DNA from: Climacium dendroides
Taxonomy: Eukaryota; Streptophyta; Bryopsida; Hypnales; Climaciaceae
Length of the DNA stretch: 64,000 nucleotides
Assembly: GCA_950106755.1 (NCBI GenBank)
Contig: OX467083.1
Span: 37,815,029 to 37,879,028, forward strand
Reading direction: 5' to 3'
Part shown: positions 1 through 11,789 of the stretch, in pieces
Layout: every line of letters begins with the position of its first letter
Position numbering within the stretch: position 1 is the stretch's first letter
Notes under the pieces: generated by a model
The model's database searches: none
The model's input: only the letters and a program-made list of their open reading frames with translations
What the model was told of the DNA's origin: nothing
Translations under genes and position numbers: made by a program

Positions 1-653
1 AAATAGGCACCTTGAGAATACATGCCACCGTGGACTTCTTGCCATTTTGTAGGATGTTGTACAATGCTCCCACAACATAACATGTTGGCAGTTTGACCAT
101 AGCGGGATTGCAACTGCTTTTGGCTCGAAATCCTGTTGGCACTGCTTCCAAACATTGGGAAATGGAGGATTCAACCACCTACTCCTAGTTAAGACGAAGC
201 AACGAAAAACAGTTTCAACATTCAATTGGCAACAATCATTCGGTGGTAGCACACAAGGTTCTTCTAAAACATACTCTATATGAGTTCAATTGCATACAAT
301 AAATATCGCAATGTTTGTGGAGGCAATAGAAGGCTATACATAGTGACTGACTATCTGTGGAGACACCTACCAGATTCTCTTACTATTCCATCAAAGATCC
401 TTACAACTATCAAAAATCTATTAGTAGCCTAACATTGGACATGCCTAATTCAAAAATGATTCGGTAGCACAACTAAAGCGTGGAAATTGTCTAGTTGCTT
501 CAGAGGGGCCCTATCACGACAAGGTACCATATGAACCACCTTTGAACTTCTACCTACTTTAGATATGGACAGTGCCTTCACATTTGTCGCATCCAAACTT
601 GCTTCTAGCCAAACGTCAAAACTGCTCCAACATTAAAAACACTCTATATCCCT
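1..653. other. No recognisable gene
   Basis: I see no convincing coding region here. It lies downstream of the C-terminus of the minus-strand piggyBac relic, so it may hold the element's terminal non-coding part, but I could not find a TTAA-CCC terminus that would mark the element end. Confidence 0.4.
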
Positions 654-2124
654 CTAACACCCATATTCACGTGATAGCCATGTTGAATGTGGACTCGGCG
701 ATAGCAAGTGCCCTCGCATTGAAACATACCGTTGTAGCCCAGACACATTCGATGTACGAAAACAAACAATGCACCTTCGACGTATTGTGGGGTGGTCCAT
801 GTTGAAGTGCAATCCTTCCACTGCTAGGTTTTGAATGGGCCCATGTATATGACCCACGGCCATGCGAAGCTGAATGAAATTCTCAACCATGGCGTAGTGC
901 CAAAGACTTTGTGAATACACTAGGAGTCCCAAAGCTCGGCGATCAACTGCATACAAAATATAAAAATTGAACAACTGGGAATTAAGCACAAACATGAAAA
1001 TGCAATGCTACCACTTGTGAAAGTGTAGCTGCGTGTTATACTCCTGGTGCTACTGATTGACCACATCCACACCACGCATCCCTACCTAGTATTGCAACAA
1101 TATTGGTGATGTTGAAAACTCTACCCACTCGCGTCCCACCCAGACCTACATAAGAATCCTCTCCAATGGGATTACATGTAGTGGATAGTAGAAATACAGG
1201 CTTGGAATCCATCCAGCGAATTGCGATGCATTTTCGCAGCCAAATGACCCCACTCTGGCAACTGCATCTTTGTGAATCCACTTAGACTGGATGGGAATCC
1301 TTTCCTTGTTTTACGACAGATACTAGTCGCTCAAAATCCACGTTGCATAAGCTACATGAAAAGTTGGGGGGATGTGAAGAAGTTGTCAGTGATGACAACA
1401 TGTCCCCGACCTTCAAGGCCACCAAGTGCTTGCAATACCGCATCCTCTCCAACTGAATCCCCCTCCGTTTGTACTTCATCAACGCCTAGATATACAATGA
1501 TATTCTACATGTACTTGCACAAGACGCAACAATACAAACCTTTCAGCACCGCATATAAGGGTACAAAGCGTAATCATAAGAAGGATAATATATACCTCAA
1601 GACATATTAAACCTGTGGAAGGGAACCACAAAAGCAAGTGCCACAGTGTCTTTTTAGAGCTATTTCCAATAGTCATACCTGTTCTTTGAGTTTGCTAGCG
1701 CCCACATCTTCATGCCAAACTTCATTGGCTTGAATTTTATGTATTGCCTTATGTTGCAAAAGCGTCCCTTGTATAGGATCATAATCTCATCAACCATGAG
1801 CATCTATTTGTTGTTTTAAAGATTCTGAGACATCATTGCAAATGATTTGCACAACCACCGGACTTTGTCCAACTTGTCATAAGCTAGGTCAACACAATCA
1901 GAGACAAGCACTTTATTGTTTACTAGATGTAAACAACAAATGATCGCTTCAAACCAATTCTGTGTCATTTTTTCTAGTATTAGTGGATAATTATAAAAAG
2001 GTCTGTGATCCCAGTAACATCTGATGTGTAGAAATTCTTTCAAATCCATTAGCACTAGAATACTGAACCATGCCAGTAGCTCCTCTGATGTGAGGAGCGT
2101 CCAATTTGCACGCCCATTTATCAA
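654..2124 (-). pseudogene. Decayed piggyBac-like transposase, catalytic and C-terminal region
   Basis: The minus strand carries a broken DDE transposase of the piggyBac family (DDE_Tnp_1_7), which cuts and pastes DNA into TTAA. In order: an N-terminal core at 2124-1816 with the family pattern W-I-L-MDLKE-IR-YW and LDKVRWL; the first catalytic Asp in VDEIMILYKGR (codon 1791-1789) followed by RQYIKFKPMKFGMKMWALANS; the second Asp in GHVVITDNFFTS (codon 1387-1385); WMDSKPVFLLST at about 1210-1175; the third Asp in RGVDVVNQ (codon 1067-1065); then NFYILY and a C-terminal RRRCIVC that may be the start of the family's Cys-rich finger. The three Asp codons fall in three different frames, and several stops occur (for example after QLFM and GF), so it cannot be translated. 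Short introns could explain some frame changes; one donor-like site is at 1678. Family assignment rests on several ordered motifs and is strong. Confidence 0.85.
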
Positions 2125-2328
2125 TGTTGGGTTTACTTGGAAAGGCTGGACGGCATACCTTTATTCAACATGAAACAATGAAAACATTAGCTATCCCGCA
2201 TTGTCTACGAAGGGAATCACACATTTGAATGACAATGCAAGTCAACAAAGGCACATAATATGTTGGTGTTTTGATTGGTCATGGGGGGGGAAACACGGTA
2301 GAACACTTACTCATAGCAGATGACCTTC

Positions 2329-2490
2329 CACTACTAGAAAATTCAGATTTTCTGTTGATTTGGACGTGTTGGTCATCAACACTTTTCTATTGATTTGAAC
2401 AGTAATTTGTTGATTTGAACAAAAATCAACAGAAAAGTGTTGATGATCAACATGTCCAAATCAACAGAAAATCTGAATTTTCTAGTAGTG
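2329..2490. mobile_element. CACTA-type MITE (162 bp)
   Basis: The segment starts CACTACTAGAAAATTCAG and ends with its near-perfect reverse complement ending CTAGTAGTG. Almost the whole length folds as one long hairpin. It is flanked by TTC at 2326-2328 and TTC at 2491-2493, a perfect 3-bp target duplication as expected for CACTA (EnSpm) elements. It sits inside the piggyBac relic, between the N-terminal and catalytic parts, and therefore inserted later. It has no coding capacity and depends on a transposase elsewhere. Confidence 0.92.
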
Positions 2491-2857
2491 TTCATCGAGT
2501 ATGAGGAACATGACATGGATATACATATGGAACCCCAAGAAACAAGACAAAGTCTAGCAAATAAATGAACCTCCCCGACCTATGTGTACACTCCATCCGA
2601 CCTACATAAAGCATTTGGCAACAACAAAAACAAAACGAGAACAACATACAAGGACATGGAGGTGGTCTTTACCTATTCGTTTCAGTGACAAATCGGGCTA
2701 GAATTTCTGGGGTCCAATACTACATAAAATATTTTGTTGGATGACTAGCAACTGCTAACGTTGGGTCAAGTATAGGTCTTGTGAAATTGTTCATGTTTTG
2801 TGCCAAGGTGATTGACTGGTCTTGCAATTGATTGTTTGTAAGTATTTGGTCAAAGGA

Positions 2858-3406
2858 TCAGTTTGAAATGTCTTCCTTGTGGTCATACAGACCCAATTCC
2901 TTCAAAAGGTCTTTAAGGTACTGGTCATCGTTGGAGTTAGCGGAGCTGTTTCCTCCCGTAGAGTCTGATTGAAAATCCTCAAAGTTGCCTTGCCAGTTAG
3001 GATCATCCTCTGAGGCATCGTCGACCAAGGGCTCTGCTATGTTCGTGGAAATGCCATTGTCATCTGGAAATAGCGTGCACTATATATCTTCTCTCACTAT
3101 AATGTCCTCGAAAGCGGTGGTGTCACAAACACGGACGGAACTAGCGCCAATGACTCCTCCAAAATCAATCTGGAGCATAGGTGTGCCTGTGACATGGTGG
3201 AAAAAACAAAAGAATACAACACCCTTCACTCCATGTGCGTCATCCACCAACCTTGGATCTAGATCAAGAGTGTCACTCCACACCGTGACAGAAAGAGACT
3301 TCGGGAATGCGGGGTCATAAATGGAAGTATGCTCGTTTAGTGAGTATATGGAGACAAGCGTGAGGACTGCCACTAGATTCACTCCGGGAATAAAGACATC
3401 TTCCAT
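2858..3406 (-). pseudogene. Probable N-terminal part of the piggyBac-like protein
   Basis: A minus-strand frame of 182 codons runs from an ATG at 3406 to a TGA at 2860-2858, broken by one in-frame TAG at 3082-3080. The first half is hydrophobic and basic. The second half is acidic (DDASEDDPNWQGNFEDFQSD, then a run ending LKELGLYDHKEDISN), as is common for the N-terminal extension of piggyBac transposases. It lies directly upstream of the catalytic region on the same strand. I do not recognise the domain itself; its link to the transposase is inferred from position, strand and acidity. Confidence 0.5.
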
Positions 3407-4190
3407 GGCTGCGGTTGTATTCTAAGGACGACCCCCTCCTGGCACTCATGGCAGTGTGCCTCTTTGCACCCACAACGGTGTGAAGCCGAGGTTGTCTAGT
3501 TGGACAATTCTTCCAATGCAAGCATCTGTTAGTGATTCCGAAACAATAGCACCGGCATTTCAAATTCATGGCCTCAGTACAATGGAGCTACATTGAGTTG
3601 CTTGGATTTGAGGAATCTTCCATCCAGTAGGCACCACAGAAGCCCCTTTTGCCTTCCACTTCCCACAATCTCCCGAAGCTCTGCAATGCACCGCACGTGG
3701 CCGGACTCGAGTCGTCCTTGCATCAGTCGCTGGTGGATTCGTCGCAAGGCGCCTCTTCACTCTAGCGTGCCCTCTTCGAGTGCGGCTCAGATTTTCCCGT
3801 ATTGTTTCCTTCAATTGTGCGCAACTGACGGCAATATTAGGGGGATTTCAAGACATTGGTGACAATTGTGACATTGGCCCCAAGTGTAGAACAAAAGAGT
3901 TGGACTCTTTGTTGTTTACAGGACTTGTGCGCTTCCAAGTGTAGGAAGGACTCCGCATTGGCATGACCAGGTACTCCTAATTGTCAATTGAGGGCGCTGT
4001 TCTGATTACATCCACTCGATTCGGCAACAAGATCGGTGGAGGTGCCTCCACTTCTCGTGATGGCATCAAAACTTCCGTCCCACCCTGCTCTTCCGTCACT
4101 TCCATTTATGAGTCTATGTCGTAGCACAAGAAAGCACAATTCCTTCCCTAAGCGTCCTAGAATGACTAAAACAAGCCTAAAGTGACTCAT
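3407..4190. other. GC-richer flank of the piggyBac relic, no assigned gene
   Basis: This stretch is more GC-rich than its surroundings and has overlapping short open frames on the minus strand (3814-3566, 3569-3315, 4190-3984), one with several Cys (MNLKCRCYCFG). They could be further N-terminal coding or leader sequence of the piggyBac-like element, but no family motif is visible and the frames do not join simply. Confidence 0.3.
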
Positions 4191-4663
4191 GTATCGTTTC
4201 CAAGAGATTTAGTTTGTAGCACCTATAATAACCGGAACTAGATGCGGGAAGTCCCACAACCACCAAATAATTAACCGGAATAGGACTAGTCTTTTAGAAA
4301 GGATTTCTATAATAAGTTAATATACCCCTTGCTAATACTAGTACCTTTTTTAGTTATATCAATAATCCTATACTTTATACTATTAATAACCTATATGCAA
4401 TTACCGAAACCGGAACCAAAAAGAGTGTCCGGTGTCTCGATGTAAATATCTACATTATATAAAACGTATATTTATTTATATTTTGAGAATATTTTTGATT
4501 TAGAGGACGAAGCTTATTGGTGACACTTCTAATAGCTTCAAGGTAACGCTTGTTGCCAATGGAATTGTTTAAAAGGTGAGAGCCTCAAACAAATTTCACC
4601 AGTTTGAAGTATTTTTTCAAGTTCTTCTAGAATTTGTGTTTAGAGTTCAAGTTTGACTCTAAA
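4191..4663. other. AT-rich upstream region of a repeat ORF
   Basis: There is no gene. It includes a TATATAAA-like stretch near 4455 and the sequence GCTTCAAGGT near 4535, which also precedes the related repeat ORFs at 11.85 and 26.59 kb. It is probably the leader of the repeat element that starts coding at 4664. Confidence 0.4.
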
Positions 4664-5138
4664 ATGTCAAACTGGAAGGTTTTTATGGACTCGCAAGATC
4701 CAGAGGTTGAACCAGAGGCAAAATTAGAGCTTTCCTTGTCACAGTTGCCAATCAACCATCCCAACCGGTGATTTCTTCACCGTTTGCAACGCATTTGCTA
4801 AATGAGGTTGGACCTTCTCGTTTGTTGAAGAAACCTTGTGTAGAACAACGATGGCATGAGAATCTTGATAGAAACACCCGTGCTTTGGTGATTCTGCTTC
4901 AAGTAGGATGTATTGAGCCATGCACACGAGATGTGACATTTGAAGCAAGTTACGAGGGCTTAAATGAAGACCATTATTTTTGTATAATGAGGCCAAACAA
5001 AGAAAGCATTAGCCATCAAAGAAGGCACTAGCCATCAATGTTGGTTGAAAGGGCTAGTGAATCCTTTAACAAAAGCTGAACGTGCAGATTACGTGGCCAA
5101 CACTATCAAGCGCATCCTCAAGTTCTTGCAAATGGAGT
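4664..5138 (+). pseudogene. Small decayed ORF of an LTR-like repeat (MSNW family)
   Basis: An ATG at 4664 opens a frame beginning MSNWKVFMDSQDPE and running to LELSLSQLP before a stop. The same start, MSNWRVFFESQDEE-like and ending in LSLSQLPDEP, can be read in the related copies near 11.97 and 26.70 kb, so it is a conserved protein N-terminus. A shifted frame at 4768-5031 continues the ORF, and the original frame resumes with a C-terminus containing LVNPLTKAERADYVANTIK and KFLQME before the TAG at 5136-5138. I do not recognise the protein; no reverse transcriptase, integrase or protease motif is present. The interior is probably much shortened from the parent element. Shared start codon, reading frame and context make it genuine but degraded coding sequence. 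Confidence 0.5.
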
Positions 5139-7566
5139 AGTGCTCTCTTTTGACTTCAATTTTTATCTCCGCTTTGTTTTAGTTAAAGTTTAATACCTAA
5201 TACTAATATTTTGTGTTGCATTTGAGTATTAGAAATTGAAAGATGGAAGAATAGGAATACTTTACCTCCTAGTTTTATTCTTTAAAGTTCATTGGCTTTA
5301 AAAGTTGAATAGGAACTTACCTATAGGTGTTTTCCTTGAGCCAATGGGTGTTAGGAGGCCCATGTGATGTATACATGGGTTGATTCCATCTACCTTAGGG
5401 GTCTAGAGGATAGGTAGGCATTTTCTTTCTTCCTCCAAGTCAAACTTGTGGAGGTTTTGGAGGGAGGTGGAATGAAGAAGAAGAATGTATGTAGTGAGCC
5501 AAAACTTTGATTGGCGAGAATTTTTGTTGTATCAAGAAACTTGCAATGAAAATTTAAGGATTTCTTTCTTATGATATTGCGCTTCTATAGACACCTTTCT
5601 TGCTTGATTTGAAGTTGTGAGTGAAGAGTTACAAGCGTATGAGTAGAGAAGGATTTGTTGACATCCAACGAAGAGGAGCAAAGATTCGGGCGACCACCAA
5701 TGTTTGTATTTTTTGCTTCTCTCTTTGAAAATTTTAGGCATTAGAGAAGTTTTTCTTATCTGTCTATATACTCTTTATTCGAAGCATTTGAAATTGTGAG
5801 TCAAGAGTTATGAGTTGTTTAGTGATAAAGAGTCTATTGCCTTTCTAAAGAGAAGGCCGAGACTTTGCTTATCCATAACTTTTGAACAGTAGTTTAGAAT
5901 GGTTTGAAACTTAAGGGGAAGTTAGTTTGTAAGCTTATCTTTCTAAAAAGATATAGCACTTGAAAATTGAAAAAAATTGAAGGAGATATAGGAGTTTGAG
6001 ATAGAAGAGGTCTACTGCCTTTCAATTGAGAAGGCCAAGACTTTGATTGTGTATAACTTTTGGACAATATATTGGTTTGATTTGAGATTTGGAGGAGTGT
6101 TAGATTATCCCATTAGATTTTCAAATTGCTATCATATTTTGCATTTGGATTTGGGAGTCATTTTTTGTAGTAGATTGAATAGCGCAGCTTCACTAGGGTT
6201 GGATTAGAACTTCATTTCTACTTTCTTGAGGACTTTGGGGGTTTAAAGTGTTGAAGTTTGAAGACATGAAGATTTGAAGAATGAAGACTTGTGTGTTGTA
6301 GCATGTGGCTTGTCATTTCTAGCCGGTTTTGGAGGCTCGTTGTTTTTTTCATTGTTATTCCTAGCCGGTTTTGGAGGCTTGTTGTTTTTATTTTCGCATT
6401 GTAAATTCTGTTGTGGGCTATGTAATTATTCTAAATAACAGTTATTAGCCCCGTTTTGTGTTTGTGGCGACGAAGTGGGATTGATCACCCACATGGTCGA
6501 TCTTATTTGTTGTTCCCACTGGTGGAAGGCGCTTCCTCGTCACCGTAGGTTTGAAGTTTAGGAGCCAATCCTACGGATGGTCAACTCGTGGTTTGGCCGT
6601 CCCGTTTTACCTGTCCGAGGCCGTGGGTTCTTATCACTTACCCTTATCCACTACTAGAAAATGGTGTCCAAGTCAACAAAAATTTAACAATTTTTTGTTG
6701 GCTGAAATACTGTATTGACCATTTTAACAATTTTTTCTTAATTTGAACAAGCTAACAAAATGGTTACTGAATTTTTGTTGATTCAAATAGTACAATGTCC
6801 AAATCAACAAAAAAATTAACACTTTTTTGTTAAGAAGACATGCCTCTCACTCGTTGATGATATAAGACAGGTGACTTTGGTGACATAAAAGAGAAGAAGA
6901 CAAGTTCTTTATACAAATGGGGTGATAAAAGGTCAAAACAAACCATATGGGATATGAGAATCATTCATAGTCTTAATTCACATATCCTATATGGTTTGTT
7001 CTACCTTCCACCACCCCATTTCTATAAAGATATTGTTTTTTTCTATTCTTCTATCATCAAAACCGCCTCTTTTCTATCACCAAATACTAAGTTCTAAGAA
7101 ACTTGTCTCCTAAATTAATTGTAAAGTCTAACTTTCTTCTAATTAAATTATAAAATCTAATTTTTGGTCTTGTTTATGTGTTGTTTTTTATCTACATCGA
7201 AGTTTGTACTGAGCTAGTTTTTGGCTTGCCATGTGGCAGCCATTCATTAAGCAAATTTAAAAGTAAATTAATATTATTATTTTTCTGATTTGATCGCCAT
7301 AACAAAATGGACAACAATTTTTTGTTAGGTACTGTCCAAGACAACGCGACCACGGATACAAATGCTCTCAACACTTTTTGTTAATTTTTTGTTGACATGG
7401 TTACTATTTTTCTACTAGTGACCCTTACCCTTATAGAGACACTACAGAATAGGCCAACAGGGAGAAGTTTGAAGACTGAAAACTAGAAGATTCAACTGAA
7501 TTCCCTAACAAAATATTCCCAGTCGTAGCCAGAATCCTCACAATTTCTCAAAGCAAATTCTCTCAA
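5139..7566 (+). repeat. Long LTR-like terminal repeat, copy 1
   Basis: After the MSNW-type ORF comes about 2.4 kb (about 1.65 kb without the nested CACTA insert) that recurs in at least four other places in the window. A possible LTR start is TGTTAGGAGG at 5348, and homology between copies ends near CTCTCAACA at about 7566. Inside are degenerate internal units containing AGAAGGCC(G/A)AGACTTTG, AACTTTTGAACAG and an AGCTTTCC-AAAAAGCTAT motif, followed by the best conserved block (GAAGTGGGATTGATCACC, then GTTTAGGAGCCAATC and CCGTCCGAGGCC-like) at about 6470-6625. No second LTR, tRNA primer site or pol gene was found, so the LTR label is an inference. Confidence 0.5.
6649..7420. mobile_element. 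Non-autonomous CACTA element (772 bp)
   Basis: Ends are CACTACTAGAAAAT and, at the other side, TTTTTCTACTAGTG. AACAAAAAATT-type motifs cluster near both ends, typical of subterminal transposase-binding repeats. A second inverted repeat lies inside (about 6911-7027), with ACAAACCATATGGGATATG facing CATATCCTATATGGTTTGT. The target duplication is ATC at 6646-6648 versus ACC at 7421-7423, one change. Comparison with the uninterrupted related repeat near 31.79 kb shows that removing the element and one 3-bp copy restores the expected sequence. No coding capacity. Confidence 0.85.
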
Positions 7567-8703
7567 CACAACACCAGACCGTGTATCTCTTCCTGATTCT
7601 ATTTCCAAGACCTATCAACTGTAACACAAACCAAATTTAAGTTTAACTTCAGTTTTAGGAGGAATCCACCTATTAGAGTAAGGAAGGAAGCTTAATTCCT
7701 ACCCTTTGTGTTTAAAGTGACACAAGATCCACTTTGAAGATATCAAAACTTTGAAAATGCTAATGATGACTGACCGGATTCCTTCATAATTAACCAAGAA
7801 CCTGATCCGGACCAACAGATTACACAAGAAACCCTAGTCCAATACTACAACGGCCAATCCAACCAAACCCAAGTCTCTAGTAGAGTTGGATAACAGGAAA
7901 CTAAGAGGACTATTTACCATATTAAACCTCACTTCCCTTTGCTAAGAAGACCTCATCAACCTATCAATTGACATCCGCCCAGATCAGGAGTGGATCCAGA
8001 CGTACCGGTAGCTATCTTCTCAGGAAGTATCCAAGGCAACCGAGGTGAATATCATGGAGATCTCAGTGCACTCTACTACTCTACAAACTCACTTAAATTC
8101 CAGTAAACTAGTTTCGACAAAGATCCGGAAACACTCCCTTCCTACCTATTTTTGCACCCCCACTTTGCATTCGACCACATAGAATGCCATAAGAGTATGC
8201 CAAGCCACAAAGAGGTGAATCAAAATATTTGATTTGAATTGCACAATGCTAGAAAAACAAGGTATGGGAATGCACACCAGACAACTAAAAACTGGCAACC
8301 TAAATACTTGTACAACCCTAAGAAATCTACATCCCATGGAGATCAAAGCACAACCACAAGGGAATGACACCTGTCATTCTCTTCATCCGACACTAAGTTG
8401 ACTTTTACTACAGTCCAAAAGCTCTCTACCAAAAGCGGATCTCAGATCCGAAAAATCCGGATCGGGGGGATTTCAAAACTAAAGCAACCACCTATTCATC
8501 TAAAAGCAACCAGGGAATTACTTTCCACCCCAAACTTAGATTTTAGCTGCCACCTTAGCCTTAATAGCCTACCTACCTATCCTAAACCTAATTCTTTTGT
8601 CGCTTCCCTAGACTCTCACTGGGTTTGGTCGCGCCCCTCCTTACTTGTTATTTTCAGACAAAACCGAAAACTGTTGAATTCTTGCCTTCTTCACTAGGGA
8701 GGA
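7567..8703. other. Non-coding flank of the 8.7-10.6 kb pseudogene
   Basis: I see no convincing gene. The sequence is rich in CCGGAT/ATCCGG words, as is the region upstream of the neighbouring pseudogene (10.65-11.26 kb), so both may be non-coding parts of one mobile element. No terminal repeats were identified. Confidence 0.35.
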
Positions 8704-10645
8704 CTATGCCTTGAACCTGGCCTTCACCCTACTTGGAGTGGCTAATTCCTGATCAAGATCAGAAAATGGCTCTGAGTCCTCCTTCCTAAATCCAGAGTTG
8801 GACTCCTCATTCTCTTCCTCTAATTCCTCTTCTTCATCCGTACTCAATGGAATGGGCTTCTTCTTTGATTGGGGTCTTGGTGTCTTCATCTTGGTCTGAC
8901 TTAGAATAGGGGAGGCTGTAGAAATCTTGCTCTGTGGAATTCTCCGATCCACCTCTCTTACCTTCATCCGACCCTGAGTCAATGATTCAAGCATGGATAC
9001 ATACTCAGTTCCGAATTTAGGTACAATACTGGCCTTGGCAAAGGTGATGATATCCACGTCATCTAATGACTTACCAAATTTCTCCTTCATCATTGGTGAC
9101 AACTACCAAACCTTTGGTCTCGGTGGTTTAGAGGGAGTAGCCTCTTTTGTGATGACCAGTTCCGGTTTTGAATCCGATCAAGGAGGTTGACTGACCTCCC
9201 CCATAACTTCCCTCATCTGAACAAATAACTCCTCCATCTTTTGGTTGAAGTAAACTAGGACATTAATAACCTTACCTCTTAGATTATCTTCTCCTTTCAA
9301 AACCCTCTTATCAAAGAATCTGGACTTGTTCAAGACTTCTGCCAAAAGGGTGATGAACTCCCTGACCCAATCAAGAGTATCTTGGGACCGGATTGATATC
9401 CTCCGTTTCTGTTCACTCTCTTGCTTCTGCTCGCTCAGCTTCTTCTTAAGAGCAAGCAACTCATCCGTCAACTCCTGAACCCTATGTTTTTTGGCATTCT
9501 CCTTAGCATCATGGATTAGGTTCCAGATTTGCTCCACACACTCAGTCCTAGGAACGTCTCCTAGCATCTTGCATACCTCTTTCAAGGTACTTCTCTCTAT
9601 CTCATACCCTTCTTGGACTTGAATGAGGTCCTCGATTATCACTCCTACACTACTAGAAAATTTAGTATTTCTGTTGTTTTGGTCGTATTGATCCAGTCAA
9701 AATCTGACAGAAATCTGTTGAAATCAACAGATTTCTGTCAGATTTTGACCGGATCAACGCGACCAAAACAACAAAAAAACGAAATTTTCTAGTAGTGCTA
9801 GAGGATCATTGTTCCAAACCGGGTCTTTCTCTTTTCCTTTCTCTATCTAGACCTCTTCCTTCTCTCTAACTTCTGGTTCTTTCTTAACTGCAAATCTAGA
9901 AGGCTCACCCTTCTTCTCACTTTCCTCTCTCTTGTCCTCAAAGTCAAAACTCATCCCATGGGTAAATTTGACCTCTTGAACCTTATACTCATACCTCTCC
10001 TATACCTTTATGCAGTCATGGGTATAGTACAAATGGAAAAGAAAAGGACTAAGATTGGAAGGCTTGGTCTTATCCATTGATTTGCACAACTTGGCCACAT
10101 GGTCTCTCAATACTATTCCCCAATCTACTTTCCAGTCTCCAGACAGAGCACCGGAAATAGTGTTCCCTAAGGTAATGGTCATCCGGGTACCTCTATCTGT
10201 ACTGAAAATCGGGACCAAAAATTCCAACATTCTTTTCTCTCCCGCGTTTTTACATTTGTTCACTTTGTACCCGTCTTTGGAGTGAGGAGCGTTCAGAAAT
10301 TTACCCGTGACAAACTTGTCCGCTTGGGAAGCCAATCCTTCTCTGTCCTTAAGGAGTCCATACACCTCCCTCCAAATGGTCGTGGTCCACTTGTCCGATA
10401 GTGCCCTCAAGGTCTTCTTCCATTCATTTGACTACGAGTGGAGCACCTCAATACCTCATGCACCATCACCTCGTCCTTGAAGCTCCAAGGAAGCTCAATC
10501 AATTTGGCGCAAGCGTGCAGCCCATCTAGCTTTAGTCCTCCACTAAATCTGCCCTCTCTTCAACATCTTTCGGAATGGACGAACTGATGTATTTCAGAGA
10601 CGCTTTGGGAGTGGTGATCTCCTCCTCTTCCTCACTTCCAAACAT
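8704..10645 (-). pseudogene. Decayed coiled-coil protein gene of about 600 codons, unrecognised family
   Basis: The minus strand has an ATG at 10645 (MFGSEEEEEITTPK), two frame changes near 10.54 and 10.41 kb, and then one continuous frame from 10410 to 8704 apart from a 150-bp MITE and four stops (near 10000, 9850, 9178 and 9103). Visible parts in order: an acidic start; a globular region with WREVYGLLKDREGL and DHVAKLC, ending SPFLFHLYYTHDC; a charged KRE-rich linker; a helical segment with a coiled coil (about 9480-9405, ELTDELLALKKKLSEQKQES); and a Ser/Pro/Lys-rich tail with an acidic run EEEELEEENEE. Removing the MITE and one CTA duplication gives NDPL-GVIIEDL in frame. The layout resembles plant mobile-element-associated proteins, but I cannot assign a family. 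The four stops in the continuous frame are each one C-to-T change from a sense codon. Confidence 0.6.
9648..9797. mobile_element. CACTA-type MITE (150 bp) inserted in a coding frame
   Basis: Starts CACTACTAGAAAATTTAG, ends ATTTTCTAGTAGTG, and is a nearly complete palindrome centred near 9722 (CTGTTGAAATCAACAG). The 3-bp target duplication is perfect: CTA at 9645-9647 and at 9798-9800. It lies within the minus-strand 8.7-10.6 kb pseudogene, and its precise removal rejoins the reading frame. It is related in ends and size to the MITE at 2329-2490 but has a different interior. Confidence 0.93.
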
Positions 10646-11789
10646 GGCTCCTTCAACACTTGGCTCACCCGCTGGAGAACTACGCGTTTCAGTCTCTTGC
10701 AATGCTCAATCATTTGGCGACTGAAATCGAAACTAGGGTGAAAATCGGAAACTCTTACAAGCAAAACGGATCACGAGTTTCGAAGTGCACAGACTTACCA
10801 CTTGTCAGGGAGACTCAAGGATGGACTTTGGAAATCCAAATAACCTAACAAAAAATACCCCCACTCAAATTTTCCTTCCTGTTTCCTACCATTGGATTTG
10901 ACCATTCCAGTCTATGGGCCGTTGAACTGACTGTTTGTGACTTGCCATGAAAACCTCCGGTTGATCATGTTATCCTATACTTTCCGGAATTGACCGTTAA
11001 CTTCCGGTTTCTAGTAGGGGTCAGGCACTGCTCACCCTAGATTACTTATTAAATCCAATTTTTATTCTGAATATTGAATTTCCGGTTCCGATTTTAGGAG
11101 TGACCATTAACTCTATTACATAGTTACGGTTATCTCCATTTCCGGTTTTCCCTTTTTCTCCTATTTCCTCTATTTCTAGTAACAAGAACCAAAAAACTTT
11201 AGCTAAATGAGACCAATATGCCTTTAAATCTTTCTAAAAACTATAAGACCGGATTCTAGGTTCCCACAGCCTACTTCCAAATTCCAATGTGTACTCCAAT
11301 GCCTCGCGTTCCTCCTAGAGACATGGACTGCCATGCTTCCATGCGTGAGCTCTCAATCGTGCTATAGAACACAGAAGTTGGCTTAGGAAATAGCCTTTCC
11401 CGGATGATCGTATTTACCTCACTTCCGAAACCCTTGAGATTGGTCTCTTTTGTCTGCGTATTCCACTTCAAAATATGTTGAATGTGTCTCCGAAACAAGT
11501 ATCATAGTCAGTAGTAGTCCGTAGTGCCTAATTTCTGGTGAGTTCGTAGAAGCAATGGAAGGCTACACATCCATTGAATGTTCAGGAGCGCTACAATACA
11601 ACTGGTTTGTCTTATGCTTGCACCACGAGAAACTACCCAATTGCATAAAATTTGAGCCTTTTCTTGTAAGTATGTGGATGTAGCCGGTAGCGACATTGCT
11701 TGCGCTTAAACAACAGTATGCCAACCTCCCATACTACACACCACAAGTATTGCAAACCATTTTTCACGACCAAAAATGAGCAATCGTAT
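10646..11789. other. Upstream of the unrecognised pseudogene; no gene
   Basis: Contains repeated TTCCGG words between 10.9 and 11.2 kb and several short open frames on the minus strand without recognisable motifs (for example 11271-11498). Some may be leader sequence of the pseudogene's parent element. I see nothing that can be named. Confidence 0.3.
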
